From: Lepraria neglecta | Lineage: Eukaryota > Ascomycota > Lecanoromycetes > Lecanorales > Stereocaulaceae | Direction: 5' to 3' | Assembly: GCA_033220425.1 (NCBI GenBank) | Contig: CM065652.1 | Span: forward strand, 1,178,001-1,242,000 | DNA: 64,000 nucleotides | Shown: in pieces, positions 48,274 to 59,240 of the stretch | How the letters are laid out: each line of letters starts with the position of its first letter | Numbering within the stretch: the stretch's first letter is position 1 | Program-made: the position numbers and the translations under genes | Notes under the pieces: model-generated | The model's database searches: none | Told to the model about the DNA's origin: nothing | What the model saw: the letters and a program-made list of their open reading frames with translations, nothing else

Positions 48274-49007
48274 ATGACCATAACCCAGCCTTACACGCCC
48301 AAAGCCCGCAGTCTCCTCCACGAATTCCCCCCAGACATTCTCCTCGTCATAACCGAACATCTCGATACAGTCCCCACAATCTGTCTCCGAACCACCAGCA
48401 AATAATTTCACAACTCAATTCCACTCGACAACTCCCATATCAACAAATGCGTGAAATAGCGTGTCCACTGCTTCTTAGTACAAGACCGTCAAACCAGTAC
48501 CCATTACATCACGTGCGCACTATGCAAGAAATTGCGCCACGAAAGATGTTTCAGTCCGAGGCATGCCCGGACCCTTGACAACCTCGCAAGAAAAGGCATC
48601 AGAACGGTTTTTGCCTACGCGTATACTAGGCCAGTTCCCATAGCTACAACAGTACAGTATCCTCCATCTAGACGTCGAAATAATTGGCGGGAGAGCCGAA
48701 AGCCCTGCTTTACTACACTCATGTTGTGACCATATTCTAGATCAACCGGAACTTGCACCCATCTTCGTACATTTGGAGCCGTTTATCAAAACGGCCAACA
48801 AACCATTCTGGCTATCTTTCGCCGTGAATCGCTGCACGCATTGCTGGGAGTGTGCTTTTAAACGAGCGGAAGAATGCTGCTACTGGTGTTTTTACAATAT
48901 CTGCCCCGTGGTTTCTTGCAGGCAGTATTAGAGGCAGCCTTAGGATATGGGGGCACGGCGAAGGAGGCGGCACCCGGACGATATCACGAATCTCATGTAT
49001 GACTAGA
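48274..49007 (+). pseudogene. F-box gene relic, paralogue of 30425-31435
   Basis: Reads FPPDILLVITEHLDTVPTIC, then FHNSIPLDNSHINKC, ITCALCKKLRHERCF and, in another frame, CDHILDQPELAPIFVHLEPF, FAVNRCTHCWECAFKRAEEC and CYWCFYNICP. These match the F-box and Cys-rich parts of the minus-strand gene at 30425-31435 in the same order. In-frame stops (TAA after RTTSK, TAG after NKCVK, two near the end) and at least one frame change make it a host pseudogene. The TAG after NKCVK fits a former Trp codon, as in C-to-T decay. Confidence 0.82.
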
Positions 49008-49562
49008 GCCAATGGTGTAATTGAGCTCGTATATTTTGCCTTTATTTACCTAATACACTTCTTCTATCGAAGGCATTCACTTACGGGAGCTTCATCGATT
49101 GCTTGTAGGATAGGGTAATAAAGATCAATAGTTCACTCTTAGGATCAGGAACATCACAATAGAATCTAAGAAATAGAGGTTGCTAGATCGTGACTTTCAC
49201 AACTTCTCTTTCTATAGAGCTCAGAAATCTCATCGAGCGGAAGTGCTAGGAATTCAAAGCCATTGATTATGACACATTTCAATAAGCATGCTCCCTTCTT
49301 CGCCAGAAGCCTCGCTTTCCGCTATAATGACCCTCAATGTACGTGAGAGAGCCAAACTTGCAACGGACGGCAGTATTTACAAGTTCGATACTAGTAGCAA
49401 GACATATAAGGTAGTCGAAATTAGGCATTCAGGGCAAATCAGAGCATAGATCATAGAAATGAGTCAGAAGGAAGGAGTGAAGTTGCGATAATTCGGTTGA
49501 AGGCCGAGTAGAGATTGTAGCGATTTTGTTAGAACGAGCCACTGGGTTTTGTACCAGTTTGT
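49008..49562. other. Intergenic between F-box relic and duplication copy B
   Basis: Stop-rich, no domain or repeat end recognised. Confidence 0.45.
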
Positions 49563-49800
49563 TTAATACTTGCCGAGCTTACCACCTACCGCCATAGATT
49601 CCTCCAAGTACTACCAATCCCTAGCCGTAATAGTACTAGTAGAACGTATATTATCTTATAAACACCGGTAATTAGTATTATATCCCTTTAAAAATTTCTT
49701 AATATAATTAATAAGAAAACATCATAATATAAGAGATCTTTAGGTAGAACTTTGTCTCTAAAAGCGCCGAATTTATAGAAAAAATTGGTATTTGATATAA
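49563..49800 (-). pseudogene. AT-rich relic of the GFA gene
   Basis: On the minus strand the 3' end still reads AMAVGGKLGKY and stop, the typical GFA ending (AMVAGNLGKH in the intact copy). Plus-strand text CCCTAG(C/A)CGTAATAGTA and its surroundings match 41375-41400 of the intact gene. Further in, nearly every difference replaces G or C by A or T, until the similarity fades into AT-rich DNA by about 49800. The 5' half is not recognisable; the Tc1-type element begins about 140 bp further on. Confidence 0.72.
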
Positions 49801-49940
49801 TTTCAATCTATATGTGAGTTGTAACCGCATTTATTGGTCGATGCTATCAATCGGCCAACCCCCGCTGTCCGTATAGGTAGAACGGTAGCGAGGAGCGATG
49901 ATGAGCCCCTAAGGCCCCTTAAAGTAGGCATGAGCCAATA

Positions 49941-51264
49941 GGTGACATAAGTCATTGGGCCTCCAAGGTTTACCCGGGCGAGCATATATATATTTGATAT
50001 CTGGTCTAAAATCTACCATAAATTGCTTCTAACGGCTCTACCACCGTTCCGGGCGACTTCCCGGCACCTAGCAGGCATCTCAGCGATCCTCCGGCGTACC
50101 TTATCTACAGGAATAGCGGCCTATTCCTCCCTAAGAGCTGCCTTAAGCTCCTCTATCGTCTAGGGGCGCTTTCGGCGGCGTATACGCCGTTTTAGAATCG
50201 CCCAAAGACCCTCGATAGGGTTTAGATCTGGCGGATGCGCGGGGTGCTTTAGGGTTGTTATCCAGTTAGCTTCGCGTAGCTTATTAGCGGCTCCTTCGGG
50301 CCCTGAGCGGTCGCCGTAGCTGGGGTCGTTGTCTTCTTGGAGGATTATTAAAGCCTCTATACTCCGGTAACGTTAACCGGAGGCGCTCAATCTCAGTAAT
50401 TAGACCCGGGAGAATCTTTTCGATATAATATATTTACGTTATCGAGTTCCCTTTAGGCTTAATATCTAGGTTATATAGTAGGAGCTCTTTCGACTCTTCC
50501 AGGCGCTGTTTATACTATTCCGGCGTCTTAGTCTTAGGCCGCCGGCGCGGTTTCGGGGGTAGTATTAGCTTAATCGTTAGGGGGTCGTTTTCTATAATAC
50601 CAGGAGCAGCTAGCTGAAAAGTGGACTATAACCCCCGAAAGCTCGGGGTGTATCTATATATTATCGGCGTCAAAACGGGTGCCTAGCTCCCGGAGAACTC
50701 GCTGTTTTGGCTGCTTATCCGGGTTATAATGAGTCTTATCGCTAAAAGAAATATACTACTAGAAGCTCTAGAAGTCCTGGAGCGCATTATCTATGTTCCC
50801 GGCGATTTTTCTTACTAATAGGTCGACCCTGCGCTATAACGTATATCCCAGCGTGCTTTTTTCTATTTCAGAGGGCTCGTTATAGGGTCCGGAGACAATA
50901 AGCTAAGTGGAAAAAGTCGATTTGGTGCTCGAGGCGTTCCAGGGCTTCGTCCCCAATCTTGAATGGGCTCCCAGGACGTTGTTTTCCAGTGCGCCTAGTA
51001 CCTAGGGAGCCCCTTTGCTTGCGTAGTTGCGGCCAGTAATAAGCTGTAGACCGGTAGACATTCTCGGCGTCAAAGACGTCCTTGAGCTTTGATACACCCC
51101 GGGTATCAACCGCGTGGTAGAACTTCGCTTTCCGGCGTGTAGTCGCCTTATTTCTATGCTTTATAGCCCTCTGGGGGGCCCTTGGGGAGTAGTGTATGGC
51201 TATAAGGAATGGAATTAGTTGGCGGTGAAGAATTCAGTGGGGCACTCCAATGACTTTTGTCACC
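49941..51264 (-). mobile_element. Tc1/mariner-type DNA transposon, degenerate
   Basis: Inverted ends GGTGACATAAGTCATTGG (49941) and the complement of CCAATGACTTTTGTCACC (ending 51264) match at all but one position. TA precedes the left end; the right flank has no clean TA, so that border is uncertain by a few bases. The minus strand encodes a decayed transposase with FSDKTHYNPDKQPKQRV (first Asp), ILQEDNDPSYGDRSG (second Asp) and HPPDLNPIEGLWAILKRRIR (Glu), the DDE signature with Tc1-type spacing. Later segments read TIEELKAALREE and VRRRIAEMPARCREVARNGG, separated by stops that fit former Gln or Trp codons. Not autonomous. The element sits inside copy B of the duplication and is absent from copy A. 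Confidence 0.88.
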
Positions 51265-53130
51265 CTGTTGGGGGCGACCAGGTTTAGAGCTCTTCGGCGA
51301 GAGAAGTGGAGGGAATTCTTCTAGCCCGACTCGGCAAGCGCAATGCGCATCACGTGGCTTAGCGCCCTGTTATTATTGACAGCAACTTCCGTTGCCTCGA
51401 CATGCAATCATGCCTAACGCATGGGTACTAATGCAGTGTCAGAGCTCAATTATACTCTCTGTGTGGCCAGTGTGTGCTGGACATCTCCAGTATACTCTGG
51501 AAAACGCAATGAGAAAGCTCGGGTAAGTCTTAGAGAGCTAAACACGCCACCTGGCAAAAGTTTTCGCGTGAAAAACGGATCGTCGAGGCGATGTGTTGTC
51601 GAGTTGCTGAAGAAGTGATGGCGCCATTCCTGAAGTAGATGCGGGACCTATACTCATTGGCTCTAAGCAGAAGTCCGAGAGAGGCAATGATGCCTATCGG
51701 GCATGGAAACTTGCCAGCGCTGCCTCGAGAGCGATCCTTAGGAATCCAGACGGAATGGAAGAAAAAGGGCTGCGACGCGCATCGTTATAATATTGTCATG
51801 TCTTCTTTTTTCCATTCACTAAGGGTGTAGGCCAGTGGCCGAACAACTTTGCATTTGCACAGTCACTGAGCCAGGAGACCATCAAGCTTGTGGAAAGTCT
51901 GTCTGCCTACTTTGTGACCCCCACCTTTCGATCAATCTGCAATCTGAAGCCCGATCCCCGGCTCGCAACATCGCACCCTCATCTTCTGAGATGGCCGTCC
52001 AAGTCCTTCCATGGCGAGTGAGCGTTGGGCCGACTAAATCTGGCCCATTGGCCTCGGGGCAGCACTTACCTGGCGATGTCCATCCTGCATATCTGGGTCA
52101 GTCCTTTCAACGTTCTAAAATCGCTGCCTTCATGCACGCTAATGCTGTCAGGAATAGCGGGGTTTTTTCGGGCGTCATGGACCTTGCAAGGACCTAGCTC
52201 ACTCCAACCGATGCCACTCCCATCGACTCTCTACCTAGATACCATCAGTCCTGCCATAGTCCTGATCAACACGGCTGGTACCATGCACTGAGCGAGAATT
52301 CAAGAAGGACTTGGTGATGGGCCTGCAGACTAGCAAGCCGCATGAGATACACGTCGACTCGGACTATGAACAACGCATCGTTCGCCTTTTTCTTAGCCAT
52401 TTGCCTTCTTCCCCACACCGCAACTGGCCCTCCTATCGAAAACACCTCGTCAGCTAGGTCTAACACGTGAGGCCTAGATCCGGTCGTTGATCTGAGACCG
52501 TGGGTTGCAGGAGGTCCGTCATCGAGTGCCGGATCGCGGCCATGGGTCGCAAAAGGCACAAGAGAGACCGCTGGGCCGCATAGAATGGCTACACAAGGGC
52601 CTGGCTGGGGCTTTCCTAGGGTGAGGTTATATGCATGGGGTCTCAGATTGGGTCGCTAGGTCGCGGCCTTGGCTGAAAACAAGAGTTGGTCCACAGGGGA
52701 AGGACCTTGCTGAATTGTCCAATCGACGCACCTCCGAGCTCGAGTCAACTTCTGTTCACTCATGCGATCATGCAGAACCGCATTGGCTACGACTGTCTAG
52801 CTATCTGCACTCCTTCTGCCAGTCGTCCCTACGGGCTATCGACATTGTCGCTTATCTCTGTGGCCATCATAGCACCACGAAAGTCCTGGACCGCAAGGTC
52901 CTTACACTACGAATGCATCGTCTTCATTCTTGCATATGAGGGGCTGCGACCAATGATACGATATGCCTAGAGCCGTTGCTGCAGCACTGTTAGCCGTCCA
53001 TCGACCCTCGTCGCAATTGTCTGCCGTGGCCTGCCTGACCTTAAAAGGTCCGCATTGCAGCAGATCAAGATACACACCAACCTGGAGAATATTGCAAAAA
53101 ACCCGGAGTGCATTCCTCCTGGCTCTTGTG
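51265..53130. other. Upstream region of zinc-finger gene B
   Basis: Short frames without domains. Homologous in patches to 41784-43586 upstream of paralogue A, with similar distances to the start codon (for example ATTGGCTCTA about 1.5 kb upstream in both). Confidence 0.55.
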
Positions 53131-56100
53131 ATGTGCGGGACCAACAATCCTATTGCTACCCGTGGGGTGCCTTGCGCGTGCGTGTACAATAATAACTTCT
53201 ATCACGATAATCAAACTGATCGTTACGTTCTAGTCTGAAACATAACCTTCATGAAGGTTCCAACCGAAAAGCTCTTGGTGCTTTGTCTCCACACGGATGC
53301 CAGTGGAACTTCCTAGACTGGGTTTCGAACTTTCGTCCTTTCGACTCGAACGTACAAGAAGAAGAGAAGTCAATGTGTCCCATGCTATGGTGCCGCGAAA
53401 ACTTCGAGAGCAGCGCCCTAACCGAACATCATGTCTTCCAATGCCCTTGCCTATCCAACGGGTGGTATTGGTGCCCGTACTGCAAACGGCCGGAACGTTT
53501 CCTGAAATGTGATAAAGGCTGCGAGTTTGTCAAACAGCCTAGGTTGCACAGGAAGACATCTGGGTTACATCGGGCTGTTGCATTCTTCAATTACTTTGGA
53601 AGGAGGCGCTCTTGGCGCATCGCGGCAGGTTGGTTATCCGCCTCGCGCCTAATCTGGACGTTCACTTACGAAAGACAGCGAGAGCAAAGGCGGAGGGAGA
53701 AGATGTGTCACCAGACATATCAACCCTTCAAGGCTTCACGAAGGGAGAGCTTGCCACGGGCTCCAGCAAACAGAGACATGAGATGACAGGTTCGGATCCT
53801 CGTCCGAAGCCATATGTTCCTGTGGGAGGGTGGGTGGACGAGCAAGCGAAATATCCTGGAGATCGATCGAATAGGGCCGAGGTGGAAGGCGGCGATATCT
53901 CCACTGCAGAGCTGGGTCCATCGCAAAGATTCCAAACGCAGGGATTTCAGGAGATGTACGACGCGTCGGCGCCATCAGCCCACCCCGAAGAGCTTCCAGG
54001 GTCTCTGCCGCGGAGGTCTATTGGCTCTGGCTCCACAATGGTGGATGATGAATATTCACTGCCCGCACATATATCACAGCTTGGAAAGGGCCATTGCCCA
54101 TCAATGTGCAAGACTGAGCAAGGCACCTCGCAAGACCAGCCAGTATCATTCAGCCCCGTCAGACATGGTGGCCACATACCATCGTTCAGCGAATACCTCG
54201 GGCAGAAACACTATTCGAACAGAGAGAGCCGCTCCAAGAGACGGCTGACATACTTTCCCAACGGGTCCGAGACCAGCTTTGAGACGACGTGTAGTGAGGA
54301 TGGAGCAGAGCTTCGACCGGCCCGTAGGGCATTGTTGACTCAAGACCCGAATCTTCCTGGCAAGGAATGCTCTAGCAGCGGCTGGGATGTTTCTCACCTG
54401 GCCGCAATGGAGCATGGACCAGCCTTCATGACTCCGGAAACTTCTCCGCTTGAGAATCTTTACGGTAAATCATCTACAGGGTACGGCAATCCCGCCGGTG
54501 TACTTTCACCAATGAACTCCGATTACTCCGAAGGCCCAAGGACGATTTCTCCGCTGTCCAGGCTTCTGTCTCCACTATCGAGCACTGTCTCGCCTGCTTC
54601 AGTGACTCGGACTTCTCCCATTACAGAGAATGTTATCTGTCAAGACATGCTCACTGTCGACGAGGTCATTTCGGATAGCCAAGCCGAGCTACCATTCATG
54701 CAAAGCAGCCACCCCGGCATCAGCCATTGGTATTCAGCCAATACTTCTCAGCGAGCGACATCTGCCTGTCGCCCTCATGGCCCTGCTGACAGCAAGACTA
54801 AAGGGTTTAATGCAGCATTAACTCCGTCCACCGATACTGTTGTGTTCGATGAACACTCTGCACCATCTCAGACACAGATCGAGGAATTGCGGGATCTGGT
54901 GGAAATTGTAAACGAGGAATGGCTACAGAGGCTGAACTCGGACCAGGAACTTTGGTTGCGATGTTCTAAGCTGTCCGTGCACGATTTATTCGAGAACGGT
55001 ATCAAGACTCTGAAACAGTTCTTCTGCGGCAGCCTTGTAAAAGATTTTGACGAAGTATTTGCGTTGATGCATGTAGCCCTTGCGTCAGCGTACATCTTGC
55101 ATAGGGACGATGACGAACCATACAGATGGACTATGTTCATACAGGATGCACTTCAGTGGCAGCTTGCTTTATCAGACAAGAACGACAAGGCTTTGTTTGT
55201 TAAGGTCATGGCTCGTTGGTGGTGGCAGATTGGGGTCTTATCGAGCTCGCTACCAAGTCCCATGCTACACCCAGTGATTGTAGATACGTTCCCAGGGAAA
55301 GATACCAGCCAAAGTCGGCTGCTGGACGTGCTTAGAAGCGGCAAGATTATTGGAGATTGCATGGGCTTCCTAGAAGGTAAATCACCTATTGTCAATAAGC
55401 TGAGAACTTCGTCTAACAGGTTTTCAGGATTTGGCGAAGCAAATATCGTTGAAAGGAACCAACACATATCGCCTGCTGAGCTGACCTCGTACGTCCGGAG
55501 CCCCATTGGGATTGAAAGGACCAAGCATATGATCAAATCAATTACGAAGCCCCTCCAAGAGAAAAGAGGCATTGAAGCACTCCGCCGCAATATGCTAGAC
55601 GCCGAATTTAAATTATGCAGTGGACTACTGTACTGTCCCCGTGAGTTGGAAATTACATTGATTTCAAGTGGCAGGGTAAGTCTAGAATTCGTAATAGCCT
55701 TTTAAAACGCCACTAATAGGATACAGTGGAGCTCTCAATCCCGCCAAGTCTTCGAGAGATACTACAAAACCGTAACTAGTCTTTGTGACAAAGCAATGGA
55801 ATCTTCAGAGCCATCTTGGCGTAATCCTTACTATGTCACGGATCTGGACAACGTTTTAGCGCTATACTTAGAGCTAAACAAGCGCCAGCAAATCGGCTCT
55901 TCTCCAAATCATTGGCCAAATACTAGTGTTTTTGCACTGCTTCGATCACCTCCGCCAATTGCCCAGTCGACCGAATCTTTGGTCTCCAACAGTCATGGAA
56001 GTAATCACGGTGCCTCGCCAGCAAGTGGTATGTCACAGGTGTTGGTGAATAATTCAGCCCCGCCGTCTGAAATTGCGTCCCAAGGCTTGACTTTCCCTCC

Positions 56101-56383
56101 TCCCATTGCCTTGCCCACCTCGGTATCGGAAGTTGAATACTGCCGGCCATGTTCAAAAGCATTCAAGGGCACTCCCCAGAATCGCAAGTCGAACTTCCGC
56201 CGTCACCTCAAAACATCTCGAAAACACAACAAGGACGCAGTATACATCTGCCCCAAGCCAGGTTGCAATTCAAAGCACAAGCGCACGGATAATTTGAACA
56301 AACATCTCCAGGCAGCACATGAGATGCTGTCAAAGTCAGAGCGACGGCAGGCTATCGGAGCTAGCAAGCGCATGGTCAGCTAG
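53131..56383 (+). CDS. Zinc-finger-like protein, paralogue B (unknown function)
   Basis: Exons 53131-53177, 53234-53628, 53679-55376, 55428-55675 and 55727-56383 give about 1014 aa; the 51-bp fourth intron is open in frame and would add 17 aa if retained. Exons 1 and 2 have the same lengths (47 and 395 nt) as in paralogue A. The same architecture is seen: N-terminal zinc motif (CPMLWCRENFESSALTEHHV), WYWCPYCKRPERFLKCDKGC, a long disordered Ser/Pro part, helical domain (IEELRDLVEIVNEEWLQRL, FDEVFALMHVALASAYILH), FGEANIVERN, EKRGIEALRRNMLDAEFKL, and two C-terminal C2H2-type fingers (YCRPCSKAF and CPKPGCNSKHKRTDNLNKH). The start MCGTN is identical to A. The acceptor of intron 2 (53678) is the least certain site. 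Open over more than 3 kb, so probably functional. Confidence 0.87.
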
Positions 56384-57709
56384 GACTTGGCCACGACAGG
56401 TGATACGTGGGTTCAACAAGGAAGGTTGATAGCCTGGTTCTTATTTATTTCTGTTGTCTCCTGCGAAGTAGCCGGCTGCTATCTATTCTTTTCGCGGGGC
56501 TCAATGGCACTCGCTGGATGATCTCTTTGCGTATTGGTATGCTAGTAACCATCTGACCTTAATGAATTGACGAAAATGATCTACTCAAATCTTTGCAATC
56601 AAGGGTGCCTAAAATCAGAGATCTTTATCCTGAGATCACATAATTCGTGTCTCTCAACAGCCTACCACTCTCAGAACTCGATTGCCAGAGGGCATCCGCG
56701 AATACTTTCACGTTATGTAGGAACACATCTACGCAGACGAGGAATCTTAACTCTACAACCACACTGGCGCAGGAATAACCGGCCGCAGGACTTCACGCGA
56801 GCCATTAAAATGATGGCTCTAACACCATTGCTTGATTGCGAAGCCAATTTAAGATGGTTCTCCGTGATACTGACAGCGAAGAGGGCCAGAGCGGCCGGTT
56901 GAGCTTTCCCATATTGGCCTGCAGGACCGCCATGCGCTGCAAATAACATTGTGGCTTGCAGGACTTTCCAACCCGGTGAAAAGAAGGAGCATTACGACTC
57001 CGTACGAGAACAATTTTAGAGTTACGCATAGAAGGACTACAGTGGCTTTCAATAAGGACACTGCCATGACTGTATCCAGAGGTCCAGGACTCGGCTGGCT
57101 TGAGAAGGACCTGGCAATGGACATATAAGATGGCCGCCGATCATCACTCAAGGCCATTCTTGCAACCCATCCGCAGCTAGAAGCCACAAACCCCGAGCGG
57201 CCGCATTTAAGTACTTGACCCAGCCCCAGATCCACGAGACCTCATTCCAAACCCTCGAGACCCTGTTTCCTCAACAACATTATAGAGTAAGTGACATCCA
57301 GCTCCAGTGTACCGTATATTACAGTCAGGCTGTAAGCAACTAGAAAAAGACGCTACCATCTAGCTTGCCACCGATTGGTGTTCACGGCTTCCTGCGGTCA
57401 TTGGTCACAACATGGACTTTTCAGCTGTCATTATAATGCAGTTCTTATATTTCTGGTGACTCTTATACTGACCCTTGACACCTGACTTCAGACTCGGTTT
57501 CTTAAAACGTCTTTCAGACCTACTTGCGTATTTGGACGGCTATCGATCGTTCCAGCACCATTGAAGCAGAACCTTCCTTAAGGCTGTACAGGGAAATATT
57601 CTTATTATCCCCTCCAACAGCGTACTTGCCTATATCCTAGACACTTGAGATCCAAACGGACCCAACGACAAGATCAAACAACAATCGCACCATTGATTGA
57701 CTATCAATT
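56384..57709. other. Intergenic between the duplicated pair (copy B), coding-like pieces
   Basis: A plus-strand series between about 56840 and 57250 reads protein-like segments (for example LRTRTILELRIEGLQWLSIR) interrupted by stops. No domain is recognised; it may be an old relic. Confidence 0.4.
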
Positions 57710-57960
57710 ATGCCGTCAGTCCCCCGTCTCCCATATTACAGCATACACGTTTACTAACACGCCTATATCGCAGATCTGAATACACCAAAGACGAGACATC
57801 CCGACGAGCTGGACAGGTCAAGCCTCAGTTGAACGAATGGGTCAAGAAGAAAGAGAAGCATGAGCAGGTTGCTGTTGGGGAGAAGACGTCGCGGTCGAAA
57901 AAGAATATGAAGGCGTTTGTTGATGATAAAGGGCGGAGGATTGAGGGAAGAAGGGACTAG
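57710..57960 (+). CDS. 63-aa basic protein, paralogue B, five-base first exon
   Basis: Exon 1 ATGCC (57710-57714), 59-bp intron ending CGCAG, exon 2 57774-57960. It starts MPSEYTKDETSRRAGQVKPQ, continues WVKKKEKHEQVAVGEK and ends GRRIEGRRD. It aligns without gaps over 63 residues with paralogue A at 47654-47906; differences are mostly conservative while the KKKEKHEQVAVGEK core is unchanged. The intron sequence is not conserved, although its position is, which argues that the coding sequence is under selection. Highly charged and probably helical; function unknown. Confidence 0.8.
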
Positions 57961-58831
57961 AGCAGTTGGTGAATTAGGTGGAGTTGGTGGACTGATGACG
58001 GGGTAAGGACACCCTCATGTTTTGAGCAATTAGAGTGTGGGCGGCGAGACAGCGTCATTATTAGATTCGCTTTACTACCTAATCTCTTTCACCATTCAAT
58101 GACATTGAATAAATCTGCATCTAGACACACGTGCATAATGAGGGTGCCTATCCTTAGGAATTACAACATTCTAGATCCTAATGAGCGAATAGGGTCCACT
58201 CTGAGGAGAAATCAAAGCTGGTAGAGTGTCGAATATTTAAAATCGAGAGTGTGGACTATATCAAAGTTTGGGCTTCGGCCTTAAAAGTTTGCTATTTCGA
58301 GTCTCATTAAGCGGAAAGCAGAGTATTTAAGGAAGTTTGAAACCGAGAAATGCTACTACAAGTCTTTGTTCATGATTTAGGAGCTGCATCCTTCCATTCT
58401 CAAGTCTTTTTGAACGAAGGAAACGGAACTTCAGCTCCTGCGGAAGCTGGGAAAAATTGAGTGCATAGGACTGTGAGCACAAAATGTATATCGTTTAGGG
58501 ACTCAGCGCTTACAACTTTCAAGATCTTAGGTCTTTTTGAGCGAGCAAATTGGGCCTAACAGAAGCTGTAAGATACAGAAGACGGAAGCAATGAGAGCAT
58601 CAAAGAGGCGGAGATCAGGGCTGTTATCCTAGAGTCCGAACAACGTCCTCGATGAGTCAAGTTCCTCTATTCAAGCTCTAGGCGCAAGTTCCTTGCAAGA
58701 ATTGAGGATGTTCAGACTAGAACCCTTCTGATGAGCTGTTGTGCAAAGTGGATGGGCCTCAGCCAATCCCCGAGTATCAAGCCTTCATAATTAATTCAAC
58801 ATCTTCAATCAAACGTTACCCCATCTTCTAG
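57961..58831. other. AT-rich intergenic, no gene seen
   Basis: Stop-rich in all frames, with weak internal repetition of short motifs (for example AGGTCTTTTTGAGCGA-like and AAGTCTTTTTGAACGA-like words around 58403 and 58530). Confidence 0.45.
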
Positions 58832-59240
58832 TCATTCAAACTCCACCAACCCAGTCGCTGGATAATAGTAGTAGTAACGCATCGGAAGCGGAAGGTTATC
58901 ACCAAACGCTTCCTTTAGGTAAGGCTGAATAATCGTTTCAGCTTCCCTCCAGCGGTGTATATCTTCCCTGCTCATCAGGACAGCAAACAGCTTAGGGCGC
59001 TTGGCCTAGATTGAGTCTCCTGGCTCAATTATTTCTTCCACACCGGTATAGGTGAAGTGCAGGGGGGAGGTAGAAGTTGCATGGAGATTCTAGTGGTGGG
59101 CAGTCCGGAGGTACGATCATGCTGATTGTTATGAGGTTTCCTTCAGGGGAATTTGTTGGCGTTTGTAACGGCATTAGTGGGGTGGTCGTGGGGTCTTTGG
59201 TGAAATTAACAAGCTTGGAGACTCCTTTAGGATGCAAGTC
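58832..59240 (-). pseudogene. Relic of an unrecognised protein gene
   Basis: On the minus strand the 3' part reads FTYTGVEEIIEPGDSI, a stop, then KRPKLFAVLMSREDIHRWRE, AETIIQPYLKEAFGDNLPLP, MRYYYYYPATGLVEFE and a final stop at 58832. The part further 5' (about 59030-59237) continues in another frame (LITISMIVPPDCPPLESPCN). Sequence character is protein-like and the pieces are in order, but I do not recognise the family. At least one stop and one frame change break it. Confidence 0.45.

Larger units (their letters stand above)
49563..57960. repeat. Segmental duplication, copy B (with inserted transposon)
   Basis: Order GFA relic, zinc-finger protein gene, 63-aa gene, as in copy A. The distance from the GFA stop to the zinc-finger ATG is 2258 bp in A and 3568 bp in B. 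The difference (1310) nearly equals the 1324-bp Tc1-type element lying there. The part downstream of the zinc-finger gene is about 0.5 kb longer in B. Confidence 0.85.
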
